64,000 nt of DNA from Prochlorococcus sp. AG-402-K10 (GCA_003216835.1 QCIF01000004.1:62001-126000); one strand, 5' to 3'. Counted from the stretch's first letter, positions 31,411 through 39,863 are shown. The notes: a model not told the origin generated them from the sequence alone. A program made the numbers and translations.

Positions 31411-33246
31411 ATGCGTTCATTATTAATACTTCCATTAATACTGACATTTTCTTCACCTGTTAGAGCATCTTGGTGGAACTTTTCTAATGAATGCGACAAA
31501 AAAGAATATACAACAAAAGTTCTAACGGAAAAATCAAAACCTGGAGTTTTGATGATTAATACAGATAAAGCTACAGGGAGTGGCTTTGTAGTAAGTCATT
31601 TAAAAAATAAAACTTTGATTCTTACTAATAGTCACGTGATTGAAGGTGCAAAGACAATCTCCGTCCAGTGGCTTGATGGTAATCAGGATAAGGCAAAAGT
31701 TGTCTTAGATGCCGGGGGAGATTCGACACTAACTGATTTAGCACTTTTAGAGGTTTATGGCAAAGAAGGAAAAGTTCTTAAACTTAAGAAAAAACAAGCC
31801 ATAGTTGGGGGAGATGTAATTGCTATCGGTTCACCAAGAGGCTTAGGTTTTACTCTTACTAAAGGAGTTATTAGCAGCTTGAGGGAAGAAGGTAAAATTG
31901 TTCAGACAGATACCGCAATAAATCCAGGAAGCTCGGGTGGTCCATTAATAAATACATCTGGATGCGTAGTCGGAGTTAATACATTTAAAAGCATTCAAGA
32001 AGGCGATGAAGGTCTTAATTTTGCAATTTCTAGCCAAACCGCTCAACGTTTTATTAATAAGTATCTAGGGTCTAATAAAAAAGAAAACAATATTGAAGAC
32101 TTTAAAGATGAAAATATTTCTAAAGAAAACAATAATAAACCCACCGTGTTTGGAATTTCCACAATACAAAATTCTGAAAATCATCGTGAGGTATTATTTA
32201 TTCTCAAAAATTCAGGTGCGGAAAAAGCTGGTTTAAAAATAAATGATATTATTTTATCTATCGATGGCAAACCAACTAAAAATTTATCCAAGAATGAATG
32301 GTTTTATTTAAGTAAAGGTAAAATTGGTTCTAAAGCCAAACTAAAAGTAAGACGTAATAACAAAGATATAAAACTTGTAATAACTAGAAAAGATATTTCA
32401 AATTTGAATTCGGATCCAGATCACTATGAAAATAAAGGATTAGCTTATCTTATGAAAGGTTACATTATGCTTATATCCGAAAAGAATAAACGAGCGATAA
32501 CAAATTATGAAAAAGCACTTGAGTTTGATTTGCCAAATGAGAAAAAGATCTCTGCATATTCAGGTATTGCTTTCGCAAAAGGTAAATTAAAGGATTTTAA
32601 AGGTGCACTTTATGCAGCAAAAAATGCTTTAAAACTTGACCCGACAGAAAAAGACTCTTTTTTATATCAACTAATGGGCCAAATCAAATTAGATCTGAAA
32701 GATAATCAAGGTGCTCTAGATGACTTTAATCTAGCTCTTGAATTTAATGAGACAGATGACAGAGCAGCTATGATATATGCTAATCGAGGATTGGCAAAAG
32801 CTAATTTAAAAAATTATAAAGGAGCTATTAAAGATTTAGAAAAGGCTTTTGAGCTCGAGATTGCATCTGAACAACAGGTATCGATATTGACTCAACTTGG
32901 TCGTATAAAAGGAGAAATAGGAGACCATCAAAAAGCTATAAATAGTATTTCAGAAGCAATCAAATTGAGTACAAATAAAGATCAAATTGCAATTTTATAT
33001 AATGGTCGATGTTGGAATAATTTAAAGCTAAAAATTTATCAATCAGCGATAGATGATTGTAACGAGGCTATCAAGATTAATCCCAATAACTTTATGGCAT
33101 TTGCAAATAGAGGTTCTGCATTTTCAGCAATATTTATGCATAGAGAAGCCTGTTTTGATTATAAAAAATCTCATGCGTTAGGTAATCAATTAGCGGGAGA
33201 ATGGCTAAATTCGAGACAAGGCAAATGGTGTAGAAACATGTACTAA
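31411..33246 (+). CDS. secreted HtrA-like serine protease with PDZ and TPR repeats
   Basis: This 611-residue protein has a signal peptide ending near VRASWW; a chymotrypsin-fold protease with His in LTNSHVIEGA, Asp in STLTDLALLEV and Ser in AINPGSSGGPLIN; a PDZ domain around residues 240-320 (LFILKNSGAEKAGLKINDII); and about seven TPR repeats to the C-terminus (ITNYEKALEFD, ALDDFNLALEFN, AIDDCNEAIKINP). The catalytic triad appears intact. HtrA-PDZ is usual, but the long TPR tail is less common and probably recruits partners in the periplasm. A frameshifted relative lies at 44409-45663. Confidence 0.88.
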   Translation: MRSLLILPLILTFSSPVRASWWNFSNECDKKEYTTKVLTEKSKPGVLMINTDKATGSGFVVSHLKNKTLILTNSHVIEGAKTISVQWLDGNQDKAKVVLDAGGDSTLTDLALLEVYGKEGKVLKLKKKQAIVGGDVIAIGSPRGLGFTLTKGVISSLREEGKIVQTDTAINPGSSGGPLINTSGCVVGVNTFKSIQEGDEGLNFAISSQTAQRFINKYLGSNKKENNIEDFKDENISKENNNKPTVFGISTIQNSENHREVLFILKNSGAEKAGLKINDIILSIDGKPTKNLSKNEWFYLSKGKIGSKAKLKVRRNNKDIKLVITRKDISNLNSDPDHYENKGLAYLMKGYIMLISEKNKRAITNYEKALEFDLPNEKKISAYSGIAFAKGKLKDFKGALYAAKNALKLDPTEKDSFLYQLMGQIKLDLKDNQGALDDFNLALEFNETDDRAAMIYANRGLAKANLKNYKGAIKDLEKAFELEIASEQQVSILTQLGRIKGEIGDHQKAINSISEAIKLSTNKDQIAILYNGRCWNNLKLKIYQSAIDDCNEAIKINPNNFMAFANRGSAFSAIFMHREACFDYKKSHALGNQLAGEWLNSRQGKWCRNMY

Positions 33247-33426
33247 CTATTCATTGAATCAACAAATCCTTTGACCAGTATTTAAAGTTGCAAATTTTTA
33301 TTCCAAAAAAACGAATCTAATACAAATCTCATAATTAAATTAGGATTAGACTAAGTTATTTGTTAAAAAAGAAAAAATAGAATTATCTTGTATTTCGCAA
33401 TAATATGTATTTAAATTTTTAAATCC

Positions 33427-33852
33427 TTGGCAAAAGATTTTCGCAATATTGAATACCATACAAATCAAGATGGAGATGGAGTTAGATATTATGCCTGCTC
33501 AACATTAAATACCAAACGGAAAGAGTTAATATTTCATAAAAACAAAGGTGCTATTGTTCAAGTGAGATGGGAATTAGATGTAGATAAGGATATTAAAAAT
33601 CTTAGTGAAACTTTCAACTTTACTCCTGAATTTGGAGAGTTTGTTAAATATCAAAATTTATTTGATTACATAAATCAATTATGTCGCAAAGAAAAAATTA
33701 ATATGAAAATTGTTGATCTCCAAGTTTCCTGGCAGAAAGATTTTGTATTCAAAATAAACCCACTGACGCTAGAACTTGGACACTTATGGGTATGGGATGA
33801 AGAAAGAACAAAGAACTATAAATGGGATGAAAATGAATGGATTGAAAATTAA
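33427..33852 (+). CDS. unknown soluble protein, 141 aa
   Basis: The start is TTG. The protein has an N-terminal RNIEYHTNQDGDGVRYYACS, a middle helix region and the C-terminus HLWVWDEERTKNYKWDENEW followed by IEN. It is an alpha/beta mixture with no membrane part. A copy of the last ~9 codons (GGATGAAAATGAATGGAT) recurs at 34194, a trace of a deleted paralogue. The family is not recognised. Confidence 0.55.
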   Translation: MAKDFRNIEYHTNQDGDGVRYYACSTLNTKRKELIFHKNKGAIVQVRWELDVDKDIKNLSETFNFTPEFGEFVKYQNLFDYINQLCRKEKINMKIVDLQVSWQKDFVFKINPLTLELGHLWVWDEERTKNYKWDENEWIEN

Positions 33853-33929
33853 GTTTTTTTAAAAGTTTATGCATACAAAATTAGAGGTGTCATATTGAAA
33901 TCCCTAATTAGAAAATATTTCTAGATTAA

Positions 33930-34175
33930 ATGACTAATATTGATAAATCTGAAAAGGAAGAAAAATGGGAACTAATTCTATCTAAGGTTGAATTAACATC
34001 AGTAAAAATGTTACTTAGTCAGCAAGCAGAACTTGCTAGTTTTAATTCGAATAAAGTTGAAATAGCATTTTCTTCAACTTGGTTCAATATGATTGAGATG
34101 AGAAGATTAATAATTGAGAATGCAGTTAAAAAAGTATTTAGCGAACAAACAATTGTTGAATTTCATATGAGATGA
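33930..34175 (+). CDS. orphan DnaX (gamma/tau) C-terminal domain-like protein
   Basis: The protein reads KWELILSKVELTSVKMLLSQ, then QAELASFNSNKVEIAFSSTW and EMRRLIIENAVKKVFSEQTI. This resembles the C-terminal region of cyanobacterial DNA polymerase III tau, with its W-x2-[IV]-L-x4-L-x-S-x-[RK]-MLL-x-QQA pattern. No AAA+ ATPase part is present, and the ORF has its own ATG. A free-standing tau tail could interact with the replisome or polymerase of the host or a phage (inference). Confidence 0.62.
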   Translation: MTNIDKSEKEEKWELILSKVELTSVKMLLSQQAELASFNSNKVEIAFSSTWFNMIEMRRLIIENAVKKVFSEQTIVEFHMR

Positions 34176-34190
34176 ATATCTGATTCCTCA

Positions 34191-34222
34191 AACGGGATGA
34201 AAATGAATGGATAGAAGTTTAA
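34191..34222 (+). pseudogene. tail fragment of a paralogue of the 33427 gene
   Basis: CGGGATGAAAATGAATGGAT AGAAGTTTAA encodes ..DENEWIEV-stop, matching the last codons of 33427-33852 (DENEWIEN-stop). It shows that a second copy once ended here, next to scar S5. Confidence 0.4.
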
Positions 34223-34234
34223 ATATGAAATCAT

Positions 34235-34465
34235 ACAAAAAACCCCATACCACCCATCACTTTCCTAATTAGGAACTTTGATGGATAATAAATTTATACC
34301 CAAAAAAGTTTGGATAACACGTCCTCCAAGCTTAAAAAATCGCTGAGATCCCTTGATATGACTGAAGAAAATTTTTGGCTAATGAAAAGTGAGCGCGACT
34401 AGCTATAACTGCGATCTCAAGGAATCGTAATTTTTTACTCAAACTTTACTCAAACTTTTACTTTA
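34235..34465. repeat. EVE-gene insertion scar S5 (class A)
   Basis: This is one of the best preserved scars: CCATACCACCCATCACTTTC, CTTTGATGGATAATAAATTT, GAGATCCCTTGATATGACTG, then TGGCTAATGAAAAGTGAGC and GACTAGCTATAACTG. Translation from ATG 34358 gives MTEENFWLMKSERD-stop, a true EVE N-terminus joined to element sequence. Tandem class A arms (TTACTCAAACT twice, 34434-34455) follow. The DnaB-like gene begins ~120 bases later. Confidence 0.82.
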
Positions 34466-34587
34466 CGTATCAACCTCGCCTGATATTAGATATTTTTCAT
34501 AATCTATCTCAAATTAGTTAAGTTTTTTTAAATAGCTTTGCATCAAATTTTAATCTGGGATTTGATAAGAGTCCTAATAAAAAAATA

Positions 34588-35478
34588 ATGTTTAATCCAG
34601 AAGATAACAAAGGAACGCAACTTATCTCAGAAGTACTTACTACTAATTACAACGATATGGAAAATATTAGTCTAGGGAAAAAAGTAAAAGGAATTAATTC
34701 AGGATTCTATGATTTTGATTATCTAACTCAAGGGTTGCATAGAGGAGATTTAATTGTCTTAGGAGGCAGACCAGCAATGGGTAAAACATCTATATCGTTA
34801 AACATTGCTCGAAATATTGCTGAAATGCATAATTTACCTGTATGTATATTTAGTCCAGAGATAAGTAAGGAGCAGATGACTTATAGATTAATGTCTATGG
34901 AATCAGGAATTGAAAATGGAAAATTAAGGTCAGCAACATTACAACAAGATGAATGGTCTGAGTTAGCAGAAGCAATAGAAAATATTGGACAAAGAAAAAT
35001 TTATATTAATGATAAACCAACAATAAGCATTGGAGAAATACGAGATATTTGTCTTAATATCAAAGATAAATCTGAAAATCAGAAATTAGGTTTAATCCTT
35101 ATTGACTGCATTCAATTAATTGAATTTGATCCAAATGCAAAAGATATATCAAGAGATGATGAGCTAACCAAAATAGCAATTAAATTAAAAAAACTTGCAA
35201 TAGAACTAGATGTTCCTTTGCTGGTCACATCACAACTTGATAGCGAAATAGAAAAGAGGATTCATAAAAGACCAATGTTAAGTGATCTTAGAGAGACTAC
35301 TGCTCTTGAGGGGTTCGCAGATATCATTACCATGATTTATAGAGACGAATACTATGACCCTGAGACAGAAGATAGAGGAATTGCTGAGCTAATTACTTGC
35401 AAACACCGAAATGGTCCTATTGGAACAGTTAAATTACTTTTTGAACCTCAGTTCACTAGGTTTAGAAATTTAGTTTAG
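34588..35478 (+). CDS. DnaB-type replicative helicase, C-terminal ATPase domain only
   Basis: This 296-residue RecA-fold helicase domain has GLHRGDLIVLGGRPAMGKTS (Walker A), LILIDCIQLI (Walker B region, usually DYLQL), SQLDSEIEKRIHKRPMLSDL and CKHRNGPIGTVKLLFEPQFT. The DnaB N-terminal domain that binds primase is absent, as in some phage and plasmid helicases. The substitution of Tyr by Cys-Ile in the Walker B element and LEGFAD for the usual IEQDAD is unusual. Its location directly after a scar suggests it was the replication gene of an older element. Confidence 0.85.
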   Translation: MFNPEDNKGTQLISEVLTTNYNDMENISLGKKVKGINSGFYDFDYLTQGLHRGDLIVLGGRPAMGKTSISLNIARNIAEMHNLPVCIFSPEISKEQMTYRLMSMESGIENGKLRSATLQQDEWSELAEAIENIGQRKIYINDKPTISIGEIRDICLNIKDKSENQKLGLILIDCIQLIEFDPNAKDISRDDELTKIAIKLKKLAIELDVPLLVTSQLDSEIEKRIHKRPMLSDLRETTALEGFADIITMIYRDEYYDPETEDRGIAELITCKHRNGPIGTVKLLFEPQFTRFRNLV

Positions 35479-35544
35479 GAACTTTTAAAAAACAAATTGC
35501 TTAAGGTATTTAAGGTTAATTTCATATAAGAAATTAACTTTCAT

Positions 35545-35985
35545 TTAAAAAATAATACCTTTGGCTTTTGTTTTAGAACATTTGCCTTTTGACTCAAAAT
35601 AGGTTCCATCATATAAATCACTTTTTCTTAAATAAGTTCCATCTGACCTATTTATTAAAAATTCCCATTTACTACTTCTATCAGTAAAGGAATAAGTTCT
35701 TTCCTTGGTAAAAAATATAAAGTTAGGAGAAAAACTTACTGAATCTAATCTATGCATTCTTCCTGTATTGGTGGTATAAAAAATTGATCCAATCATATTA
35801 TTTTCAATAAGGGTAACTTCGAAGTCTGAAGGACCGCGACGAGATTTCTTCCATTCACCAGGGTTCAAATCAAGTTCACTAGTCATCCTTCTAAATTGAT
35901 ATTCTTCGCACTTTAAGTAGAGTGTTGTAGCTTTGGACTCGTTTTGAAAAAGCAATAAAAAGAATAATAATAAAATGTACCTCAT
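35545..35985 (-). CDS. predicted secreted protein, 146 aa
   Basis: A signal peptide (RYILLLFFLLLFQNESKATT) is followed by LYLKCEEYQFRRMTSELDLN, GEWKKSRRGPSDFEVTLIEN and a C-terminal GKCSK. It is a small beta-rich periplasmic protein with two cysteines. The L-x-V-K-C ... G-x-WK ... E-V-x-L pattern is shared loosely with 36264-36779. The function is unknown. Confidence 0.6.
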   Translation of the reverse strand: MRYILLLFFLLLFQNESKATTLYLKCEEYQFRRMTSELDLNPGEWKKSRRGPSDFEVTLIENNMIGSIFYTTNTGRMHRLDSVSFSPNFIFFTKERTYSFTDRSSKWEFLINRSDGTYLRKSDLYDGTYFESKGKCSKTKAKGIIF

Positions 35986-36060
35986 AAGTTTTTCACATTA
36001 AATACAAAATCAAATAATTTCTTTTTTAAGATTCTTTTTTAATTTAATCCCCTGAAGTCT

Positions 36061-36261
36061 CATATTACGAGACAATACAAAATTGCAATTTCTGACTTTA
36101 ATAAAACCTTACAAATAACGCCCAATGATGAAGGGGTAATTGCCAGTCGTGGATTTGCAAAATTTTACTTATATGATAGGAAGGGTGCTTGTTCTGATTG
36201 GAGAAAAGCATACTCTCTTGGTTTTGAAAAGATTACGTCGACTTTAAGAAAGATATGTTAG
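36061..36261 (+). pseudogene. C-terminal TPR fragment of a secreted protease/TPR gene
   Basis: The open frame reads IAISDFNKTLQITPNDEGVI, ASRGFAKFYLYDRKGACSDW and RKAYSLGFEK before a stop. This matches the final TPR of 31411-33246 (AIKINPNNFMAFANRGSAFS ... CFDYKKSHALG) in pattern. No start codon or protease domain is present. It is a relic of another HtrA-TPR or TPR gene. Confidence 0.65.
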
Positions 36262-36263
36262 AG

Positions 36264-36779
36264 ATGAAAACTAATACTCTACAAATAGTTCATACAAACA
36301 CACGGTATCTTTTGCCAATCTTTTTTAAAATAAAAAACCTTTTTTTCTTTTTTTTGTGTTTATTTTTTTCACCCACTTATGCAAATGATTTTATAGTAAA
36401 AGTAAAATGTGATGTTAATCAATCTGCACTTTCTTCTGAGAAAGGGCAATGGAAACGAGGAAAAATATCTTGGGAATTAGGAGTTAATCTTCAAAAGAAA
36501 ACTCTAACAAAGAAAAACTTCTTTGATGTAGGAGATAAAACATATACTTTGCAGGAAAAGTTTAAAGTTCTTAGTCATTCGAAGAATGGTTTAGTTGCCT
36601 TAAGTGAAGAATTGAAATCTCAATTTACAGGAGAACCCTCAGTTGCAACGATTACTCTTGATAATTTTATTGATAATTTGCTATCAGACTCAAATGGTTC
36701 AGTTGGGGTAACTTATACATTGCATTCACAATCAAATAATGAAGATGTTTTTCTTGTTGAATATGGTCAATGTAAATAG
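36264..36779 (+). CDS. predicted secreted protein, 171 aa
   Basis: The protein starts MKTNTLQIVHTN; a hydrophobic signal core (LFFFFLCLFFSPTYA) precedes DFIVKVKCDVNQSALSSEKG, QWKRGKISWELGVNL and the C-terminal VEYGQCK. Two cysteines probably form a disulfide between the first and last strands, as in 35545-35985. The function is unknown. The start is set at the ATG three codons into the track ORF. Confidence 0.55.
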   Translation: MKTNTLQIVHTNTRYLLPIFFKIKNLFFFFLCLFFSPTYANDFIVKVKCDVNQSALSSEKGQWKRGKISWELGVNLQKKTLTKKNFFDVGDKTYTLQEKFKVLSHSKNGLVALSEELKSQFTGEPSVATITLDNFIDNLLSDSNGSVGVTYTLHSQSNNEDVFLVEYGQCK

Positions 36780-36862
36780 AAGTTTGTTTACATACCAATG
36801 ATTTAAATTAAGGAACTAATCGTATTTTTAGTTAATCCTCAGCTTATCTTTCTTATATAAAT

Positions 36863-37279
36863 TTAAAACTTAAGTTCACAAGTTTTTTTTAATGCTTTCC
36901 CCCAAGGTGAATCATAAGCTGGATATTTCCATTCAGGATTTTTTACGTATAGTAATTGTGGTTCTTCTAAAAACCAATTCAATTGGAAATCATATGATTT
37001 TTTAGAAAATAGACCTTTATCCCATTTAATTGAAAACTTTTCACAATCACCTTTCATATATAAATAAGAAGACAAATTACCTCCAGGTGTTTTTTCTTTA
37101 TGATTTGCTAAAACTTGAAAAATTACTAAATTTTCTTTTTTAGAAGTATATTCGGGGTCAAAATAATACTCTATACCTATCTGATTTTCAGCTATCTTTA
37201 TCCATTCTGCATGAGAAGGCAATTGAATAAAAAATATACCAATAGTAAAAATACTAAAACTTTTTATAAGTTTTCTCAT
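36863..37279 (-). CDS. predicted secreted protein, possibly Adhesin_E-like
   Basis: A signal peptide ends at LPSHA; the mature start is EWIKIAENQIGIEYYFDPEY, then NLVIFQVLANHKEKTPGGNL, CEKFSIKW and SPWGKALKKTCELKF. The W-[IV]-x-[IV] ... [YF]-[YF]-D-P ... V-x-F-x-[VL] ... C pattern resembles the surface-adhesin E-like fold of small secreted proteins, but the assignment is tentative. It overlaps the upstream 109-residue membrane gene by four bases (ATGA). Confidence 0.58.
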   Translation of the reverse strand: MRKLIKSFSIFTIGIFFIQLPSHAEWIKIAENQIGIEYYFDPEYTSKKENLVIFQVLANHKEKTPGGNLSSYLYMKGDCEKFSIKWDKGLFSKKSYDFQLNWFLEEPQLLYVKNPEWKYPAYDSPWGKALKKTCELKF

Positions 37280-37605
37280 CTTTCAATATTTTTAATTTCT
37301 GCATCGAAGGCTTTATTTTTATTCTTAAGTGCTTCTTCCTTCATTTTTTTTGTCAAATCAAAAGAATAATATCCACCTACAAGTTGAAGTGGGATCAATA
37401 TTTCTTGTTGTAATGGATTTTTTCTTGCTAAATACAGAATTATTAATCCAACTACAAATACAAATAAATATGGGAATAGAGCAAGTTTCAATGATCTTTG
37501 CCTAATCCCCCAAATTACAGATGATAGGGGAGAAATAATTCCAACAAATATACCTATTAGGGTTGGGTTACATTTTTCTCTTCTCTCAGTTGGTGTTTGT
37601 CTCAA
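37276..37605 (-). CDS. two-helix membrane protein, 109 aa
   Basis: Helices are PTLIGIFVGIISPLSSVIWG and LFPYLFVFVVGLIILYLA, followed by a charged C-terminus rich in Lys. The family is unknown. It is the first gene of a two-gene operon with the secreted protein downstream. Confidence 0.58.
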   Translation of the reverse strand: MRQTPTERREKCNPTLIGIFVGIISPLSSVIWGIRQRSLKLALFPYLFVFVVGLIILYLARKNPLQQEILIPLQLVGGYYSFDLTKKMKEEALKNKNKAFDAEIKNIER

Positions 37606-37626
37606 TTTTATAAATTATGATTTAAT

Positions 37627-37821
37627 TTAAAACCCATTAATGCCTAAAGCTATTAACAGAATACCCACAATCGAATAAAAAATTCTTGCTCCTTTTTTCC
37701 CTCTACACATAGATAAAACTCCCTTAGCTCTCGGATGATTCCAAAACCAATTCCAATTACTTCGCGCTGCTAACAAAGTAAAAAAACCTCCAAAAATACA
37801 AAATAATTGATCTATTTCCAT
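37627..37821 (-). CDS. Imm17-like small membrane protein, 64 aa
   Basis: Two helices (LFCIFGGFFTLLAARSNWNW and RIFYSIVGILLIALGINGF) flank the loop FWNHPRAKGVLSMCRGKKGA. This arrangement (helix, NW-x-WF, basic loop with R-x-x-R, helix ending G-[IV]-x-G) resembles the immunity protein 17 family. No toxin gene is recognised next to it, so an immunity function is unproven. Confidence 0.55.
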   Translation of the reverse strand: MEIDQLFCIFGGFFTLLAARSNWNWFWNHPRAKGVLSMCRGKKGARIFYSIVGILLIALGINGF

Positions 37822-37900
37822 TGCTTATTATTTTTAAGATATTTAATTTTAATTTATAAGATAAATACCTCTTGGTAAGTAAATATATACACACTTAAAC

Positions 37901-37993
37901 ATGCGTGCTAGTTCTCCCAAAAGCACAAGGGATGTTTTTCAAGAGATTTTAAGAACTTTTGTTATTACTGAGGATTTATGTGATTGTGGATAA
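37901..37993 (+). CDS. possible mini-protein, 30 aa
   Basis: The ORF encodes MRASSPKSTRDVFQEILRTF and VITEDLCDCG. It is soluble with a terminal C-x-C. Only composition and a clean ATG support it, in a 290-base gap. Confidence 0.28.
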   Translation: MRASSPKSTRDVFQEILRTFVITEDLCDCG

Positions 37994-38112
37994 TGCTTGA
38001 GACAGGAAAGGGGAATTAATATTGCTTGAAATAGAATGATATTAGTCAGGAGGGTCTCTTCAATAAACTAGTGCTTTATGACACTTGGGATCTCAATTTG
38101 TGAACTCAAAAT

Positions 38113-38451
38113 TTATTTCAAAATTATTTCTTTGCATGATGAATATTTAGAATTATTTTTTTCTACCAAAACTGTTATGCCTAAGTTCAATCCTGTCCCA
38201 ACCAGTTGATAATCTCTAATAGCTTCTGGTCTATTCCATTCACTCATATAGCCGTCTCGAAACTCTAATGCTCTATTAATACTGATATCTTTAAAAACAG
38301 TTAATTCACATAAAGTTGTTCCTAAAGAAAAACCTCCCCCAAATAACAAGTGATCTGCATTATCTTTTGGAACCCCTGCAATAATATTGGGAATAAATAA
38401 AAAATTAAAAATAAAAATACTAGAAGGAAATGATAACTTTTTTATTTTCAT
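38113..38451 (-). CDS. predicted secreted protein, 112 aa
   Basis: The signal segment (FPSSIFIFNFLFIPNIIA) is followed by NADHLLFGGGFSLGTTLCEL, EFRDGYMSEW and NLGITVLVEKNNSKYSSCKE. Two cysteines are present. The glycine-rich F-G-G-G-F-S-L-G-T motif is distinctive, but the family is unknown. Confidence 0.55.
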   Translation of the reverse strand: MKIKKLSFPSSIFIFNFLFIPNIIAGVPKDNADHLLFGGGFSLGTTLCELTVFKDISINRALEFRDGYMSEWNRPEAIRDYQLVGTGLNLGITVLVEKNNSKYSSCKEIILK

Positions 38452-38485
38452 GTTTATTGGGACCCCCTAAGACTTATTTATTAGT

Positions 38486-39100
38486 TTAAATATATGAAAA
38501 ACCATCATAATATTTTTTGCAAATTTTCTCTCTTATAAGATCTCCAACAAACATTTTTCCTGATTTAAAGACATAAGGCTTTTCCTTGACCATCTCTTCA
38601 TAGGAATCATCATATTTAAGAATAAGTAACTTTATCCAAGGATCTAAGTTATCTCTAATACATAAAACGGTAGAGGTTTTAAGTGGGGTTTTATTTTTGT
38701 TCAAGTCTATAAAAATTGGTCTAAATTTGATTTCTTTATAAATAATCTCATCATCTAATTTTAATTTTTCAACTGAATTCTTTTCTGCTCTAAAATATCC
38801 TGTTTCATAGGAATAAAACTGACTTTTGCAAAATCCTTCAAATCTTCTTTCTGAATTATGACAACCTGCAATAAAATATTGCTTTTCCTCTTTCTGCCTT
38901 CCTTTTTCAATTAAATCGATTAAATCTGATTTACCACCCTTATCCGAAACTATTAAAGTGGATTCTTTAATAACAAATTTATGTCCCAAATTAGTTTTAA
39001 CAGTAAGGTCATTATTCCAAGGGAAAGCTTTTACATATGAAATATTTAAAGTAGCTAATAGAATTAAAAGTATTTTTTTAGGAAATTTCAAAACAATCAA
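38486..39100 (-). CDS. predicted secreted protein, 204 aa
   Basis: An N-terminal hydrophobic signal (KILLILLATLNISYVKA) is followed by a beta-rich domain with six cysteines (FIAGCHNSERRFEGFCKSQF, VLCIRDNLDPW, REKICKKYYDG). It is probably a disulfide-stabilised periplasmic protein. The family is not recognised. It lies 34 bases upstream of the 112-residue secreted protein gene in the same orientation, suggesting an operon. Confidence 0.58.
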   Translation of the reverse strand: MIVLKFPKKILLILLATLNISYVKAFPWNNDLTVKTNLGHKFVIKESTLIVSDKGGKSDLIDLIEKGRQKEEKQYFIAGCHNSERRFEGFCKSQFYSYETGYFRAEKNSVEKLKLDDEIIYKEIKFRPIFIDLNKNKTPLKTSTVLCIRDNLDPWIKLLILKYDDSYEEMVKEKPYVFKSGKMFVGDLIREKICKKYYDGFSYI

Positions 39101-39332
39101 TTAAAAAAGTTCAAAGCACTTTAGTATTTAGTAAGTATAAATTTATTCTTTATTTTGGCAATTATCCAAAAAAGTAAGCAGACATCTTTTCAGATAAATA
39201 TTTAATTCAAAAAAAATATTATAAATTTCTCTCAGGGTTTACATATAGGAAGGGCGAAGGAGTTGCCCCCATACCCATACCGCCCATCTCAAACTCAGGG
39301 AGGGATATAAAAACAATTAATTATCAATACAA
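39101..39332. other. intergenic with polypurine/pyrimidine tract
   Basis: No gene is seen. The sequence CCCCCATACCCATACCGCCC around 39268-39287 resembles the start of the EVE promoter block (CCCCATACCACC), but the remainder of a scar is absent. Confidence 0.3.
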
Positions 39333-39557
39333 ATGGACAGAACGCAACAAATAAAAGAAGCTCATCCTTGGCTCAGCTACGACGAAGCAGTAAAGGTTCT
39401 TCTTTATCATCATCAGGGTTCAATATGGATAAAGAAACTCGAAAGAGAAACACTTGAGAGGTCGATGGAAGCATTCACAAAGCTCGTTAAATCAAAGAGT
39501 AAGAAAGCTCTTGAACCCTTCGTAGAGTACGTTCTAAACGTTTACTCCAAGACATAA
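39333..39557 (+). CDS. small helical protein, 74 aa
   Basis: The protein reads QQIKEAHPWLSYDEAVKVLL, then RETLERSMEAFTKLVKSKSK and PFVEYVLNVYSKT. It is soluble, all-helical and fairly basic. Codon use (TAC, GAC, CTC, AAC) is less AT-biased than that of its neighbours, which suggests a different origin, perhaps a phage. The family is unknown. Confidence 0.55.
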   Translation: MDRTQQIKEAHPWLSYDEAVKVLLYHHQGSIWIKKLERETLERSMEAFTKLVKSKSKKALEPFVEYVLNVYSKT

Positions 39558-39576
39558 ATTGACTTTATATAGTACG

Positions 39577-39632
39577 AGTCAATTTAATAACCTCTCTGGT
39601 AGTTGGAATTTCTGGAGGGGTTTCTTGTTTTA
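39577..39632 (+). terminator. terminator after the 74-aa gene
   Basis: AACCTCTCTGG and TCTGGAGGGGTTT form an imperfect hairpin, followed by CTTGTTTT. It lies between convergent genes. Confidence 0.45.
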
Positions 39633-39752
39633 AGCAGGTAGTTGATTTGAAATTGGGATAATTTTAACTCTTCTAATTTTTGATACTAATTGGACTGCTT
39701 CCATATAAGTTGCGTAGAAGCCAAGTGCCAGATAAACAATAAACTTAAGCAT
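39630..39752 (-). CDS. mini-protein, 40 aa
   Basis: The protein reads MLKFIVYLALGFYATYMEAV and QLVSKIRRVKIIPISNQLPA. A short hydrophobic stretch precedes a basic segment. The G-F-Y-A-x4-A element resembles part of 29172-29357. It was not in the ORF track. The function is unknown. Confidence 0.42.
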   Translation of the reverse strand: MLKFIVYLALGFYATYMEAVQLVSKIRRVKIIPISNQLPA

Positions 39753-39815
39753 TTAATAAATTCTTCTATATATATAAAAACGAATCTATGCCAACAAGCA
39801 ATAGGGTTTAAATTA

Positions 39816-39863
39816 GATTGAAAGTCGATCTAACATAGAGGGGTAAAACCCTCTTTTTTTTCT
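39816..39863. repeat. dispersed TTGA-AGTCGATCTAA-hairpin element, copy
   Basis: GATTGAAAGTCGATCTAACAT is followed by the stem AGAGGGG-TAAAA-CCCTCT and a long T run. It is a near-complete family member with one base change in TTGACA. It acts as a good intrinsic terminator on the forward strand. Confidence 0.75.
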
